This document shows, in pieces, positions 1 through 12,764 of a stretch of 64,000 nt of DNA. The DNA is from Sipunculus nudus (taxonomy: Eukaryota > Annelida > Sipuncula > Golfingiida > Sipunculidae), in the NCBI GenBank assembly GCA_026874595.1, contig CM049306.1:78704142-78768141 (forward strand), in the 5' to 3' direction. A program made the translations under genes and the position numbers. The notes below the pieces were generated by a model. It was not told the origin of the DNA and made no database searches. It saw nothing but the letters and a program-made list of their open reading frames with translations. Each line of letters starts with the position of its first letter. Position 1 is the first letter of the stretch.

Positions 1-368
1 TGGAGCCATCACAGATGATGATATATGTGAGGTTTTACAAAATCATGAAAGTAATGAAGAAACCGTATAATTAAATCTTTGAAAAGTAATTATTTTAATG
101 CGAAATTTTCAATGCCAGTAGGAAAAACACAGCTAGGAAGAAGACCCCATAGTAACATATAGGAAACTATGGTAACATGATGAATATTATAGTCAATTTT
201 CAATAACTATAGAATAATTTTAATTTACTGCAGGAGTCTATAGTCACATATAGGAAACTTTAGTAACGTGGAGTATTTTTGTCAATATTTAAAGCATATA
301 GTAAAGCTATAGTTTCCATTAAAATAACTATCATTTTATATAACACAATATATGATACTAATAATAAA
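1..368. repeat. AT-rich DNA with a two-copy ~87-bp repeat
   Basis: No gene is visible. Two diverged direct copies share the phrase ATAGT(A/C)ACATATAGGAAAC, at about 152 and 239, followed by similar text ending in ATAG. The rest is AT-rich and unassigned. Confidence 0.5.
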
Positions 369-1175
369 ATAATCAGATAAATAAAATTTTATAAAATATT
401 ATTTAATAAAAATTATTTCTCATCTATATTATTAAATATTTTTTAAATATTCTATTTTTTAATACTTTAATATTATTATTTTTATTATAATTATAATTTT
501 AATAACAATAATTATTTATATTATAGAATGAAATCATAATATAATGTCCTTATTATATAATTAAAGATTTTATAATCAAATTTATATTGATAACTTAATA
601 TTGTCATAATAATGATAATAATTATGAAAATAAAAAAATTCATAATAATTTTAAAAAATATATAAGATATAAGATATTAATGATGAATAATCAGATAAAT
701 AAATACTAAAAAATATTATTTCTAGTTCATTTTTATTTTTATTTTAAATGATATTTGTATTCATTATCTTAATATTAACAGATAAATAAATATTATAAAA
801 TATTAATAAAATATTTCTAATTTATATTATTAATTTTTTTTAAATATTCTATTTTTAAATACCACAAATATTATCTTTTTCGTTATAATTATCATTTTAA
901 TTACAATAACTATTTATGTTACATAATGATATCATAATAAAATGTCATTAATATATTATTTCTGATTTTATAATCAATTTTAATTTGATAACTGAATATT
1001 GTAATAAAAGGCCAAATGATATTTATAATGAAAATAATAATATTTATTGTATTTGAAAAATATAATATTAATAATATATAATAAATATTTTAAAATATAA
1101 GTAAAATAATTTTATTTCTAGTTTATTTAAATTTTTGTTTTAAATGATATTTACATTCATTTATCTTAATAATAA
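369..1175. repeat. Two-copy ~400-bp AT-rich direct duplication
   Basis: The block starting near 369 (CAGATAAATAAA, then TTTAAATATTCTATTTTT) recurs near 779. The block near 530-600 (ATCATAATA..ATGTC, GATTTTATAATCAA, TTGATAACT) recurs near 925-1000. Text near 700-760 (TTTTAAATGATATTT..ATTCAT) recurs near 1135-1165. The offset is about 395-410 bp throughout, so this is one diverged tandem duplication. No coding potential is seen. Confidence 0.6.
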
Positions 1176-2031
1176 CAACTTATATCAGGTTTTAATATAT
1201 CTCATATTTTCAGGAAACCCTTAACTAATCTTCAAAATGTCAGTTTTATTTCTTGACCGTTTGTTTAAACTGTGTAATTTCAAGCAATTTAAATATATAA
1301 ATACAACGTTCACACAGTCTGACGACATATATGCTAACCACAAAAGAAATATTTCGTGTAGCGTAATCCGCTGTCCCCTTGACGTCACGCTCCGTAGTGA
1401 TAAGAAAGAGTGCGCTATAGTCATGTCGTGGGTGGGAATGTCAGGCGTGGATATTTCGGCATGTGTAACACTAAGTTTCGTTGAGAAAATCATAATTTTA
1501 TAGTTTCTACGTTCTAAAGACTTCATTTTCACAGAGGAAACAATATTACTGGGGTCCGCTTTCTCTTCAGTGTGTGATATACAGATAAACGGTTAAGCGC
1601 AGACAGTTGAGGTATTTTTTGGCGTCGTCAGCCCGGACGGCTTTGTCAAGGTCTCAAGGACGCTGGTTTGTATTCCGGGATGTCCGGTGTCCGAAGTCGG
1701 AGGGCCTGCAAGACGCGAATAAATTTCTGTGGTGAGCTATGGATTACTAACAAACTATGCCATATGACCATGAATAATCATGTCATGCTCTTCAAATGAA
1801 TCAATAAAGTTACATTTTCACATTGTTCATCTATTACTTAGAGATAACGGTTAGTGTTATTGTTAATGATTGTCATGTTAATTTTAAATTTTAATATATT
1901 TTTTATTTTATACAAATTACAATGTCACTGTAACTCTAAGTATATAGAAGTATATGTAAATGCTTATTTTTCACAGATGAGCATATAGGCTGTCATGTTG
2001 CTTTTTTTTACTCTATATTTCATGCCTTATC

Positions 2032-2034
<3 letters not shown>
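1176..2034. other. Unassigned stretch without recognised gene
   Basis: Composition becomes less AT-rich between 1330 and 1740. Overlapping open frames of 88 and 103 codons on opposite strands at 1221-1532 show no recognisable domain. AATAAA-type hexamers occur near 1719 and 1803 but nothing upstream looks like an exon. Confidence 0.5.

Positions 2035-2098
<64 letters not shown>
2035..2098. repeat. (TA)n microsatellite
   Basis: Uninterrupted TA dinucleotides for about 64 bp. Confidence 0.95.
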
Positions 2099-2102
<4 letters not shown>

Positions 2103-2760
2103 ACCCATTTTTTAAAGGTTATTGCCTATATTGGGCTGGTTATTATTCAGAATTTGTAACATCATGACCATATTTCGAAAATTTTGAAACATATTGTCAT
2201 TCTGGAGGACACTGCAGTGAATGTCCAGGCAAGCAAAAAAACAATGGAACTGGACCCTATGATCTAAACAGTTGATGAGTTTAATATAAAAATGCACTCA
2301 CAATATGGATCCATATGATATGGCAGCAGAAACTCAGTTTTTACGGACATATATTTCGAACCTTTTCATGGAAGATTTAGTGATACCAGGAATTACTCTA
2401 TCTTTCAAGAATCTTTAATTTTTGCAAAAGAAGGGTTATTGATGTACTGTTAAGTTTTAAAAGGTTAAAGTGGAGCCTAAATTGATGAATAGTGAATTTC
2501 TTGTTAAAAGAAACAAATTTTCAAATGGAAAGTGACACATATATAAAGGACCATTGAAAGGCGTATAGAATAATCCCTTGGTAGATATAGTACTTTCATG
2601 TTTCAGATGTACATTATCCATGTTATTTTGTATTACTAAATAATGATTGTAATTTACATTCTGGTGAACCACTAATAAAGTATGAAGTCCTTGATATTAT
2701 GTTCAGAGTGATTTATTTGCTTTGAAAATTTCCCATTCAGTCTAGGGATTATTATATGTT
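2099..2760. other. Unassigned AT-rich stretch
   Basis: Only frames of 61-71 codons without recognisable similarity are present. I see no repeat structure. Confidence 0.5.
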
Positions 2761-3150
2761 TAGCTCAGCTGACTATATCATCTGAGCTATATATAGCCAT
2801 GGCCCATTGTCCGTCGTTCAGTCGTCCGTCCGTTAGTAGGTCATTTTTGTAACCGTTGGACATTTAATCAGAAATTCGGCATATGGTAAGACTAGATGAT
2901 AAACCCGGTATACCGGGCTTTTTACCGCGCTTTGGGAGATATATTTACTGAGACATTGAATGTTGGCTCATTTTTTATTATGAAAGTTAAAAGAAAATAT
3001 AGATTTTTAGTGAGATACTCTCGGAATACGATATTTAAAAATAATTTTTTACTGTTATTTTGTGGCGCTGTGCTCGTGGCAAAAATCAAATCCCGGTATG
3101 TTTACCTTGAAGACCTGGTCAGTGATGGTTTACATTGCGAACCGGAATGA
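2761..3150 (+). repeat. GTCCGTC-headed dispersed repeat fragment
   Basis: It opens with a perfect 8-bp hairpin (TAGCTCAG...CTGAGCTA), then GTCCGTCGTTCAGTCGTCC. This resembles the heads at 7913, 31217 and 48937. A 14-bp perfect palindrome, CCCGGTATACCGGG, lies at 2904-2917. The right boundary is unclear. Confidence 0.45.
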
Positions 3151-4199
3151 GACGCGGAGGCATACAGTGTTTCGTTGATATTTGGCTGGTTTCTATCGTT
3201 GGACGTATAAAGAATAGGTTGAAGTGAGGAACACATGAAAGATTAACTAAATGTAGGTTGCAAGGAAAATGATCCTGAAGAAAGAAACAGAAATATGCAT
3301 ACATCATAAATAGCAGAAGCGGACCCAGCGGGACTCCATGCAGTGGGTCCGTATCCCATTTTCAGCCACCGCAACCTTTTTTTTCATCGTATCAGACAAA
3401 TTTTGAGGCCTGAAACCGCCGACACCACCCCAGCCCTGTTCCTGAAATTGGGACCTTGAAATAGGTTTTGTCATTAATCCCCCTGGGTTGAACTCTCCAT
3501 TTCATAAAGCGAGAAACATGTGTTTTTCTCTTTTACTGACCACGCACGTGGGTCAAATCCCTCATTGAAAGCAAGCGTTATTCATATGAACAACAGTCCT
3601 TAGTGTTGGAGGTTAAGTGACCACGATGCACGCATTCCGGTGATTGCCGAAGGCAGTTCGGCTGTGCTCGGTAAAAAAAAACGGAAAAATCACTCAAAAA
3701 TCAAAATTATACATGTATTAAAAATTATTTATTTTCATATCGCCTATGTCACTGCGGGGATAATAACCTATAAAATGATGTTTGGCACAATATTGTACAC
3801 AACGCGGTTTTAGAGAACATTGCGAACAAACGTGAACTGAATTCCTTTTATAAGTATTAGATGTCCCCAAAATCTCCTACCATACCGAAAATTGGGTCGC
3901 TAGACTTGGTTCTTTTGAAATATTTAGATAAAATTCAATTATCCATTTAAAACCCATTCCTAACTTTCAAGATCATCAAAACTACTGATCTGATTTTGAT
4001 CATATTTATTATAAATATTTCTATATATATTTGCCAAGTACATACCAGAAATTAGTCAGTATTGTGTAATATCTTGAAGTTTTGAGCCCTTACATAATTA
4101 TAACCCTTACATATTTAATAGTTTCTCGAACGAAGAAATGAACAGTGGTCGGAAGGAGGAGGGAAAATAAAAATAAATATAATTCAAACTTTAAAGATA
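3151..4199. other. Unassigned stretch with a short hairpin
   Basis: No gene is recognised. At 3320-3351 the arms CGGACCCA and TGGGTCCG form a perfect 8-bp inverted repeat around a 16-nt loop. Confidence 0.45.
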
Positions 4200-5270
4200 T
4201 AAAAACCTCCATTTTTCCTGCAGCCGGAAAGTGTATGTAGATGTAGCACAAAATCAAGAAATGTGTCTAAGTTGAATACATATGCAAAATTTTAGGCAGA
4301 TAAGTCAAACCGCTACTTGTATATGAGTGATTTTATCCCAAAGCAGACAAACAGAAGGACACTATGGCGCCACCAATTTTGTGTATGATTAAGAGCTATG
4401 TGAGATCTATACATATGCAAAATTTCAGGGGGATATGTCAAACAGTCCTGAGATATAAGCCTGGATGTCTGCAGCGTAAACATAAATGTAAGTGGCGCCA
4501 CCTGCCATAAAATCGAGAAGGCTTTCTAAGATGTATAAACATGCAAAATGTTAGGCAGATATGTCAAACTACTGCCGATATATGAGTGATTTTATCCCAA
4601 GACAGACAAACAGACGGACGCTGTGCATACAATGGTTGCAAATGGCGCCACCAGTATTGCGTATGATAAAGAACTATGTGAGATTTATACACATGCAAAT
4701 TTTTGGCTCAATCGGTCAAACGGTTTCCCAGATATGAGCTTGGTTGTCTGCAGCATAAACGTGAATGAAGGTGGCGCCACCTGTCATAAAATCAAGAAAG
4801 CTGTCCAGGATGTATACACATGCAAAATTTCAGGTGTATAAGTCTAACCAATGCAGAGACATGAGTGATTTTATCCAAAGGCAGATGAACAGATAGACGC
4901 TGTGCAAAAATGGTTGCAGGTGGCCGCCACCATTTTAGTTAATGTTAGATAGCTTTCCAAAGGGCTACATTTGTGCAAAATTGTGAGCCTGATCGGTCAA
5001 AGCGTTACCGAGATATGTGGGTTTATATGTGGAAACAGTCGCACAAATGGACGCTGGGCAGAGAGGAAAGGTCAAAGGTCAACCAAAAATAAGGGCGCAG
5101 CAGTTCACATGTGACCCGATCATAATTCCGAATTTCGAAAAACTCCGCCCAGTGGTTACTCTGTTTTGGCGGATACAATTACAAACGCACATTATAGCAA
5201 TATCAGGGTTCATCTGGGTCACCAAGTCAGAAATCAAGAAAAATAAGCAAACAGTCTTTTTATTTTGAAT
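4200..5270 (-). repeat. GGTGGCGCCACC palindrome repeat array, inverted copy
   Basis: Variants of the 12-bp palindrome GGTGGCGCCACC sit near 4364, 4491, 4642, 4770 and 4919. Spacing alternates ~127/151/128/149 bp, so the unit is a ~278-bp dimer. Flanking text such as CAGACAAACAGA(A/C)GGAC and TGCAAAATTTCAGG repeats with it. The reverse complement of the array is at 33,480-34,340, so the two arrays are inverted relative to each other. No coding function is seen. Confidence 0.75.
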
Positions 5271-6638
5271 ATCACTTAAATCATCTTTAAGATAGGATCT
5301 ATCTGTTGTCAATCATCGGAAAAAAAACTCAGAAACACATTATTGAAAACACAATATATCAAATATGGTAAAAATATACCAGTCGGGAATTAAATCAAAT
5401 ATATCCAATGAATTAAAAGTTTTTTCCTCAGAAATGTTAACAAATGCAAGGAAAAATATCAAACTTAAATAAACAAATATATCAAACGTAGGTATAAACT
5501 GATGAACATCATTTTAGAATGTTTTTGCAACACACGATTCGGAGCCCTTAAAATAGCGGTATGACGCGGTAGCGGTATAACGCGGCATTGGCCACGAATA
5601 ACACAGGCGCCTAACGCTATTTTTCACATTTTCATTGTGTGTATATTTGATTAAAGATTTATTTGCATATGACGACCTACAAGGGCTTCAGCGCGATTAG
5701 CTGCGATCGCCCAGCAGCCATAGGAAGAGCGCCAATCAGAGATACATAGTATACTACGCGCATGCGAGTGTATAGTTTCATTCATGTGGTTTCATGGCGG
5801 GAAATAGTCCGTGCATGTTCAACAATTCCAGTGCACACATATGCGATGCTGCAAGCATAGGTATATAGCGATCGGATATCCAAATTAGCTTATTTTATTC
5901 TGAATTTTCATAATCAGAACCTCTTAGTCACATGTTCGCAGCCATTTTAACGAAGAGATTTAAATAAGTCGGCATTTTCCGCCTTCGGCCTTAGAATTGC
6001 CTGTAGAGGATTTATCCACGCGATGTCGAAAAGGTCGCTATAGTCTGTGACCCTTCGTGAAGGTTCAATCCGAAATTGAGCTTGGCTGGACCGTATAAAA
6101 GCCGGACATTTTCGGAATATTTGAATAATATTACAAACCCCGCTGATATATTATTTTGAATGTTTTCAAAAGTAAGCGGTCTATCAATACAAGAAGAATA
6201 ACTGGCTATTATCAGATTATTTTAATTTGCATAATACGTAATAATTATGGGGGAAAGAGCCGCGTTAAAATATACATGCTCGGAAATAACCCTATACCTC
6301 CCGTCTTCTCGATCGGACACTGTTTTGTACGCGCGGTCACCAATCCAAAAGCAAACCGAGCTCAATCAAGCTTAACTAATATGATCATTCCAATTAGGTT
6401 ACCTTTGTTCTGCCATGCAGCCGTACGAAGGGTTTGCAAGAAAGACTTTAGTGTGTAATGGTAATTTAAGCTTGTTATTGAAATTGTTTTTGAGGCTCTT
6501 ATTGTATCAATTGCATAGTCATGCAGCCCACTTTGGTCACTGGAGGTCATTCAATGCATCTCTCTCTGCTAACCTTATTCGTAATGGGTCACTGGGGAGA
6601 TCCCCTACTGTAACAATTGACATTAATTTTCATATCAA
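5271..6638. other. Unassigned stretch
   Basis: No gene is recognised. A 15-bp pair AGCGGTATGACGCGG / AGCGGTATAACGCGG lies near 5554-5586. Small frames at 6156-6672 lack domain similarity. Confidence 0.45.
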
Positions 6639-7078
6639 CCCCCCCCCCCCCCAACCACCAAATGTAATGTGAAACATATTGTCGTTTGAATTATTTCCTT
6701 AATTTGTTAAGCTATTTCCACTTCACTGTTCTAAATCAAGGAGTGATCCTTAATGGCATGTTATCGTAATGTAATATTCTAAATAAATTAATTCCCTTTT
6801 AAATAATTTTGAGGAATTAAACTAAAATTAAACCCATCAGGAAGCGTAATTTAATAGTATATGAGCCAAATTGTGGATTAATGAAGGTGCAATTTAAAAT
6901 TGTAAATTCTGAATCAATTTGAAATTTCTTATATTTATTGTTTCGCAAATTTATAAAATATATAAATATATTATTTGTAATGAAAATATATACATGTAAA
7001 TGTATAATGTGTTGTTTTTGGACAAAATTTGAGATGAATGAAGATGCCATTAAGAATTGTAAATCAACTAATATATTC

Positions 7079-7129
<51 letters not shown>

Positions 7130-7654
7130 ATATATATATATTTTATATATGATATATTGCAAATGTATAACATTTATAAACTTGAAAAAAAAAGATTGAT
7201 GTAATGAAAAGAATGAGGATCTTATGCAAATATCTGTTCATTATTTTCCTGCCTCCGCATAAAATATAATAAAGTGATTGGCTTTGTTTTTCCACCTCTC
7301 TCTGTTTTTAAATATGTTACAATAATGAATAAACTTTTCCACCTGTAAGCACTGTTTGCCTTAAATTTCACCGCCTAAATTTCATATGCAGAGGTGTTGT
7401 AACTCTCACCATTAACAACCCCTTCCCCTTGCCATTGAGCCCTTGCACCTGTGGACTGGCCGATTATTTTTATAGTAAATATATAAGGATTTATTAAATG
7501 AAAAAAAAATCAGTGTAATAAAAATGGATATAATTGAAACATATTATATTCTTGCCTCAGCAGTATGTGACATAAGGGGACCAGCTCCATCTGTCCATCT
7601 TTAAAACAACTATTTTTCGTGGAAGCATTGTTGAATGTCCCCCCCCCCCCCCTC

Positions 7655-7710
<56 letters not shown>

Positions 7711-7912
7711 AGGCTTATAAATAACATTAACACATTTTTGGTTGGTCAAATGTATCTTTCATATAACTCTTAAGCAAATAATTTTTTTTTATATGATTGC
7801 ATTATTAATGGTTAGAGGCCAAAATATTCATGTTTTACACAGTGAGTACAATATACATGTATACTTCTCAGATTTAGCTTATGCTCATTTATAAATGAAA
7901 TTTTCAATTTTT
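6639..7912. repeat. Simple-repeat-rich stretch (poly-C, TA, CT)
   Basis: C14 at 6639-6652, an (AT)n tract at about 7079-7141, C14 at 7639-7652 followed by (CT)n to 7706. No gene is recognised between them; the open frames over 6817-7204 are TA-repeat artefacts. Confidence 0.8.
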
Positions 7913-8456
7913 AGCGAACCTATGAGCTTATGCAATGGTTTGACATGGTCCGTCGTGCGTCAGTGCGTCGTGTGTCGTGCGTCGTCTGTACGTTAACCAT
8001 AGCTAACTCAAAAATGGCAGGAACTGGCATCACAATTTTTTTGGGCAAATAATCAGTCATCTGAAAAACTCTATCGGATTTTGTTATTTTTTTTCTAACT
8101 GTATTTTCTTAGAATTTTTAGGGGAAAAGCTGCAAGAGCTTTTAAATCTTCTTCTCCGAAACTGTCGAGCCAAATTGTTCAATATTTCACATAAATGATC
8201 CCTGGAATGACATCTCTCAAGTTTGTTCGAATGGTTCTAGTTCGGAGATTTTTGGCCGAGTTTCAGGAGGCTGAACTTAGTCATCTGTCCAAAAAAAGCA
8301 CACTAAAATTAAAATCTCAGAAACTGCTGGAGCTATCATCACCAAATTTTATGCCAATGTTTTATCACCAAAGTCAAATCTGAAATTGAGGTATTGGTGG
8401 TGCCACCTATATTGATCTTTTTTTACAATCAAAAATGTAAGTTTCGACTCTTCTAG
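7913..8456 (+). mobile_element. Short copy of GTCCGTC-headed nonautonomous element
   Basis: It begins right after a T run with AGCGAACCTATGAGCTTATG and continues with GTCC/GTCG repeats. It then matches, in the same order, the body of the longer copy at 31,217: CTTCTTCTCCGAAACTGTC, CAAGTTTGTTCGAATGGTT and GAAATTGAGGTATTGGTGG. It ends TTCTAG like the other copies. No protein is encoded; transposition would need proteins supplied elsewhere. The class is not certain; Helitron/Helentron-like is one possibility because of the T-run target and CTAG end. Confidence 0.55.
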
Positions 8457-8594
8457 CTTATACACTGTTTTATGATGAAACTGTTATGCTGATTGGTTTA
8501 AACTTTACAAGAATTATTCTATGGTTCTGCCAGTTTTATAAGAATAGATTGGGTAAATGCAGATGTGTAGCCAATTGAAAAAGGCTTTCAGCGT

Positions 8595-9729
8595 TTGAAA
8601 ACAGATATATAAGTACGGCTAACGTACTGGAATTGTTCAAAAACATCCCAGATAAAAATCATGTTTGACATCATGGAGTTTTACCCTCCATCACCAAACA
8701 ACTACTCACGGACGCTATCAAATGGAACAACTAAAATCTCAGACGTAGAAATGGAAGTGATAATGCCTTCACGAGAGTCCGTCCTATTTAACAACGGCAT
8801 GGCATGGGCAAAGAAGGGCGCCGCAGAAAACTTTGATTTTACGATGGGAAGCCTAGATGGGGCGGAGGTGTGCGAACGAGTTGGCCTCTACATTCTCAAC
8901 GGACTCTCCGCCACTTCGACAAACAGTCAATCGGATTGTACGGAGACGACGGGCTAGCGGTGTTCAAGGACCTCGACAAATATTACATTAAAATTAAAAG
9001 ATTTGTTCTCGGAGTACGGCCTCAGAATCACCACAGAAGTAAGCAAACATTTGTAAATTACCTGGATGTTACACTCAACCTCCAGACGGGCTCTTAACAG
9101 CCAAACAGAAAACCCAACGACCGCCCCCTGTGCGTAAACACAAGCTCAAACCACCACCACCCCCCCCCCCCCCCAAACAGTACTAAAACAAATCTCCGTC
9201 GGAGTTTCAAGACGCATTTCCCAGCTTTCAAGTAGCATAGACGCATTCGTCAATACAAGTGTACACCGACGCACTAGAATCGAGCGGATATCGTCAGCAG
9301 GCCCGGGAAATGACATACCAACCACTACCATCAAAATACCCAAGAGAACAAAAAATGTCGAAGGCGGAACATTCTTGGTTTAATCCACCATTCAGTTTAA
9401 ATGTAAAAACGAATGTTGCCAGTTTATTTAAAAACTTGTAAAAAAACATTTCCCGCCCAACAACATACTACACAAAATATTCAATAAGAACACTGTTAAG
9501 GTCAGCTACAGCACCATGGCCAGCATGCATAATATAATCCAGAAGCACAACAAACAACTACTCTAGCGACAACAACATAACGAAAAAAAAGTGGATGCAA
9601 CTGCCGGAACAAAGCAGAATGCCCCCTTAAAGGTGCATGCCTTCAAGCCGGCATTGTCTATGCCGCCACGATAACAACGCCGACCATCGAAAAGACATAT
9701 ATAGGACTTGCCGATACCGATTTCAAAGC
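8595..9729 (+). pseudogene. Decayed retroelement: reverse transcriptase plus GIY-YIG start
   Basis: Reading across frames gives a recognisable order. First comes NVLELFKNIPDKN, then FDIMEFYPPSP (RT motif A region) at about 8661. FDFTMGSLDGAEVCE and GLYGDDGLAVFK follow, the latter a YxDD-type catalytic box, near 8935. VNYLDVTLNL is near 9050 and SRRISQLSSSIDAFVN near 9210. SWFNPPFSLNVKTNV is near 9373. Finally NAPLKGACLQAGIVYAATI and KTYIGLADTDFKA near 9618-9729 match the Cys-rich linker and the opening of a GIY-YIG nuclease. Such RT plus GIY-YIG pairings are known from Penelope-like elements, but I assign the exact clade only tentatively. Several frameshifts and stops and a C15 run at 9160-9174 break the frame. 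The nuclease is cut by the repeat starting at 9728. Not functional. Confidence 0.75.
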
Positions 9730-10013
9730 CCCACGTCCTAGCCAACATTGGACCCGGGAGCAAAAAGTCACTGGTGCCAACAGGGTTAGCCCATATGGGG
9801 CCCATGGATATGTACCATATGGGTCCCTTGTTTGCATACAGTGACAAACCCTTAAAGGACCCTTGTGTCTGCCCCTGTTTAGCCCATTGGTAGCCATTCG
9901 TGGGCCCCATATACAGACCCCGCCTGGTATCCTCCATGGGCCCACATGTGTACCCATGTTGGCCCCACGTCCTAGCCAACATTGGACCCGGGAGCAAAAA
10001 GTCACTGGTGCCC
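9728..10013 (-). repeat. GC-rich dispersed repeat with 51-bp direct copies
   Basis: A 51-bp block (start GCCCCACGTCCTAGCC, end GTCACTGGTGCC) is identical at 9728-9778 and 9962-10012. Between them are many CCCATATGGG and GGGCCCA-type words. The minus strand gives a 162-codon open frame rich in G, P, M, W and Y (MGP, GPIW) that I take to be a by-product of the repeat. The repeat cuts into the GIY-YIG fragment to its left. Confidence 0.65.
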
Positions 10014-10090
10014 ATTTTGGACCTATGGGTTTGTACATATCGGTCCCACATGGGTCCCTAGTTTGCATGTTATCTGGGATACATTTTTTA

Positions 10091-10192
10091 CAGCGGCGCC
10101 ATATCCCCCCATCCCCCCCCCCCCCAAACCCCAACCCCCACACACACACTTTTTTGCAGGGGTGGGATGGTCAGTGTAACCCCCCCCCCCCC
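10091..10192. repeat. hAT-like end module with poly-C tracts
   Basis: CAGCGGCGCCATAT is followed by C6, C13 (10113-10125) and C13 (10180-10192) tracts. The CAG(N)GGCG start resembles hAT terminal repeats, but no partner end is found. Confidence 0.3.
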
Positions 10193-10845
10193 AACTTTTC
10201 AGAGAATAATATGTATATATTGCAAAGGAAATATATGAATACATAGAATTATAGACTTTAGTTCATGACATGAGTTTACCTAACTATGAAAAAAATTAAA
10301 TGTGTTCAGAATAAACTTATATTTGAAACATAATACCTTATTTTCTAAAACCTTATAATTGATTGTAATATATTTTAAATGTGATGAAGTATATAAATTT
10401 GAAATGAGCCAAAGAGACGCTAGAAACATAATACTTTATTTTCTGAAACCTTATTATTGATTGTAATTTTTTTCGTTATTTTTAATTTTTGTGTATGTTT
10501 TGATAAAAATGTCAAATGATAAGGAAAAACATGATAATAACATATTTATTTTGCCAGCATGATAATAAATATTTATCTTGCTAAACAGGCAAAAGAACTA
10601 CATAACAAAGGAAATTTTATCAAAATTGTATGATTTTATCTTCTTGAAAGAAATGTCCGAGTGGCTTGAGCTCAAAATTGGTAAATTTATATTGAAAATC
10701 AAATTTAAAAAAAATTGATGCGGGGGTTAAAAATTGACGCGGGAGGTGCCCGAGAAGCATTCCTTTTATTTTGGGCCTAATATATTTGAAATGTGATGAC
10801 GTATATATATTTGAAATGTGCCAAAAAGACGCTGAAATGGTATAT

Positions 10846-10900
<55 letters not shown>

Positions 10901-11838
10901 TCTCGGTGTGTGTGTGTGTGCGCGCGCGCAAGTCAATTACGTTCCAGTCAGAGGTAGATCGATACGACGCATGTTGTTTCACAGTACTCGCAGAGACGCG
11001 GCTCGAACAGACGCGGTTCACTGCTCATGCCTAGAACGCCCTCATAAACTTAGCTCGGTACGACGCGGTTAATTCGCGTCGGGCAGCCTATATCCTGCTC
11101 ATGATATACTAAGGTTATATTCGCTGTTAATTTGTTAATAAATATAACACCGTGGTTTGTTTATTTGCATATTTTATTCATATTTGACTTGAAATTAACT
11201 GTTTTGTTGAATGTCCCCGGAACACAGGTAGGTACTGATATTTATGGAATTTGAAAGGCCAAAGGTGAAAATTTGAAATGTTCATGATACTCCATGCACG
11301 AATATAAAATATCGTCCTTCTAGATAGGTCACATGGACACCAAAAATCAGATAGAATTAAAGCTGATGCAAAACGTGTTGAAACGTGTGGGCCAGAGTCT
11401 GAAAATACAGAGAAAATTAAGGGAGAGAGGCATTCGAACTGGACGACTTCGGTATGGGTTACATCGGTATTGACGACACGTCATTCTGAATGGAAGACAT
11501 TTTGAATGGACGACAATTTAACTGAGTACTTAATAAGGAGTAAAAGTGTAGGTTATTGTGGGCCAACTTCCATTAAATGAAGCCGTTTCATTTATTTTTA
11601 TTGAAAAATTCCAGTTATTTTCAATCACGTTTGGTCTTGTTATGGTGGGCCTCTGGCTCACAGCCGACCTTGTGGGACGACACGCGTGACGGGTGGCCTG
11701 CTTTTAACCAGAATGATTGCCGCGGTCGATGGCGGAAAAATATAAATTGTACCAATAAAGATTTTTCTACAATTGTACACGAGTATGGTTTTTGTACATG
11801 TGTGTGTTTGCGTGTTTAATCTCATCAGTGGGTCAACA
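10193..11838. other. Unassigned stretch with TA/TG/CG microsatellite
   Basis: A compound microsatellite lies at about 10841-10929: TA, then TG, then CG. GACGCGG words cluster at 10980-11070. No recognisable gene. The 133-codon minus-strand frame at 10,620-11,021 runs through the TA tract. Confidence 0.5.
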
Positions 11839-11980
11839 AAGACAGAGAGAGGGAAAGAGAGAAAGAGAAGAAAAAATTTATATTGAAACAAGAATGTTAA
11901 TTTTTTTTGTAAATCATTTACGAACTTCGATTAAGATAGGAAAAAAAAAAAAATACTTTTCTAAAAGACCGCAAAATTAA
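11839..11980 (+). repeat. Left arm of inverted repeat around MULE remnant
   Basis: It starts with a GA-rich tract, then CAAGAATGTTA, GTAAATCATTTAC, GATTAAGATAGGAAA, and ends AAAAGACCGCAAAATTAA. The reverse complement with few changes is at 15,208-15,353, including the outward GA/CT tract. Confidence 0.75.
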
Positions 11981-12189
11981 TATGTTAATTGAATACTATA
12001 GCTAATTATGTCGGAATACATTTAAAAAGACTGTAAAAAGAATAAGATGAATAAACAAGGAAAACAAACAAAAAAGGAAAAAGGATGTTATTTAAAAAAA
12101 AAGAAAAAAAACAAGAAAATATGTCGTCAAGTGCATGGTCAATCAACCAAAGAGAGAAACAGAGACAGATATATAGATGGACACAGGGA

Positions 12190-12250
<61 letters not shown>

Positions 12251-12600
12251 GGGAGTGAGTGAGAGAAAGGGAATGAAATGAATATATATATATATATAAA
12301 TATATTATATATATCTTATGTATATATTTAAATTTAAATCAAACCCACTCTTGTGTGATATAATTAAGCTGTTTTGTGCAGCCGAAAACCGCTCTGCCGC
12401 GAAGGGTTCTCGTAAAGTGTTATATAAACAAATCCGTCCCGATCATGTAACCTTTGATGTGATTATTAAGGCACGTTCAACCATCACTATCTATAAAAAA
12501 AATCAAAACATCTGCATTGTCCATAATTATTATACGCAACATCTTATTACCGACATCATCAAACATAAAAAATCCGTTTATATATATATCGAACAATATT

Positions 12601-12640
<40 letters not shown>

Positions 12641-12725
12641 ATGTATTTTTCTATGAGACATTCTATGATTATTTAAGGCTTTCTCTCTGTATGTATTTGA
12701 AATAAATTATGTATTTATAGTGGCG

Positions 12726-12764
<39 letters not shown>

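Noticed and set aside
6061..6085. GGTTCAATCC as a Pol III B-box
   Set aside because: No A-box or cloverleaf-compatible arms at the right distance.
6817..7204. Open frames of 88-118 codons with long IY runs
   Set aside because: They are translations of the (TA)n tract; similar artefacts occur at 10,620-11,034, 18,460-18,732, 27,669-27,929 and 28,071-28,380.
8661..8957. 98-codon frame as an independent gene
   Set aside because: It is one piece of the decayed reverse transcriptase that continues in other frames.
9563..10149. 162- and 163-codon minus-strand frames rich in G, P, M and W
   Set aside because: They overlap each other in different frames over a GC-rich repeat and have no domain.
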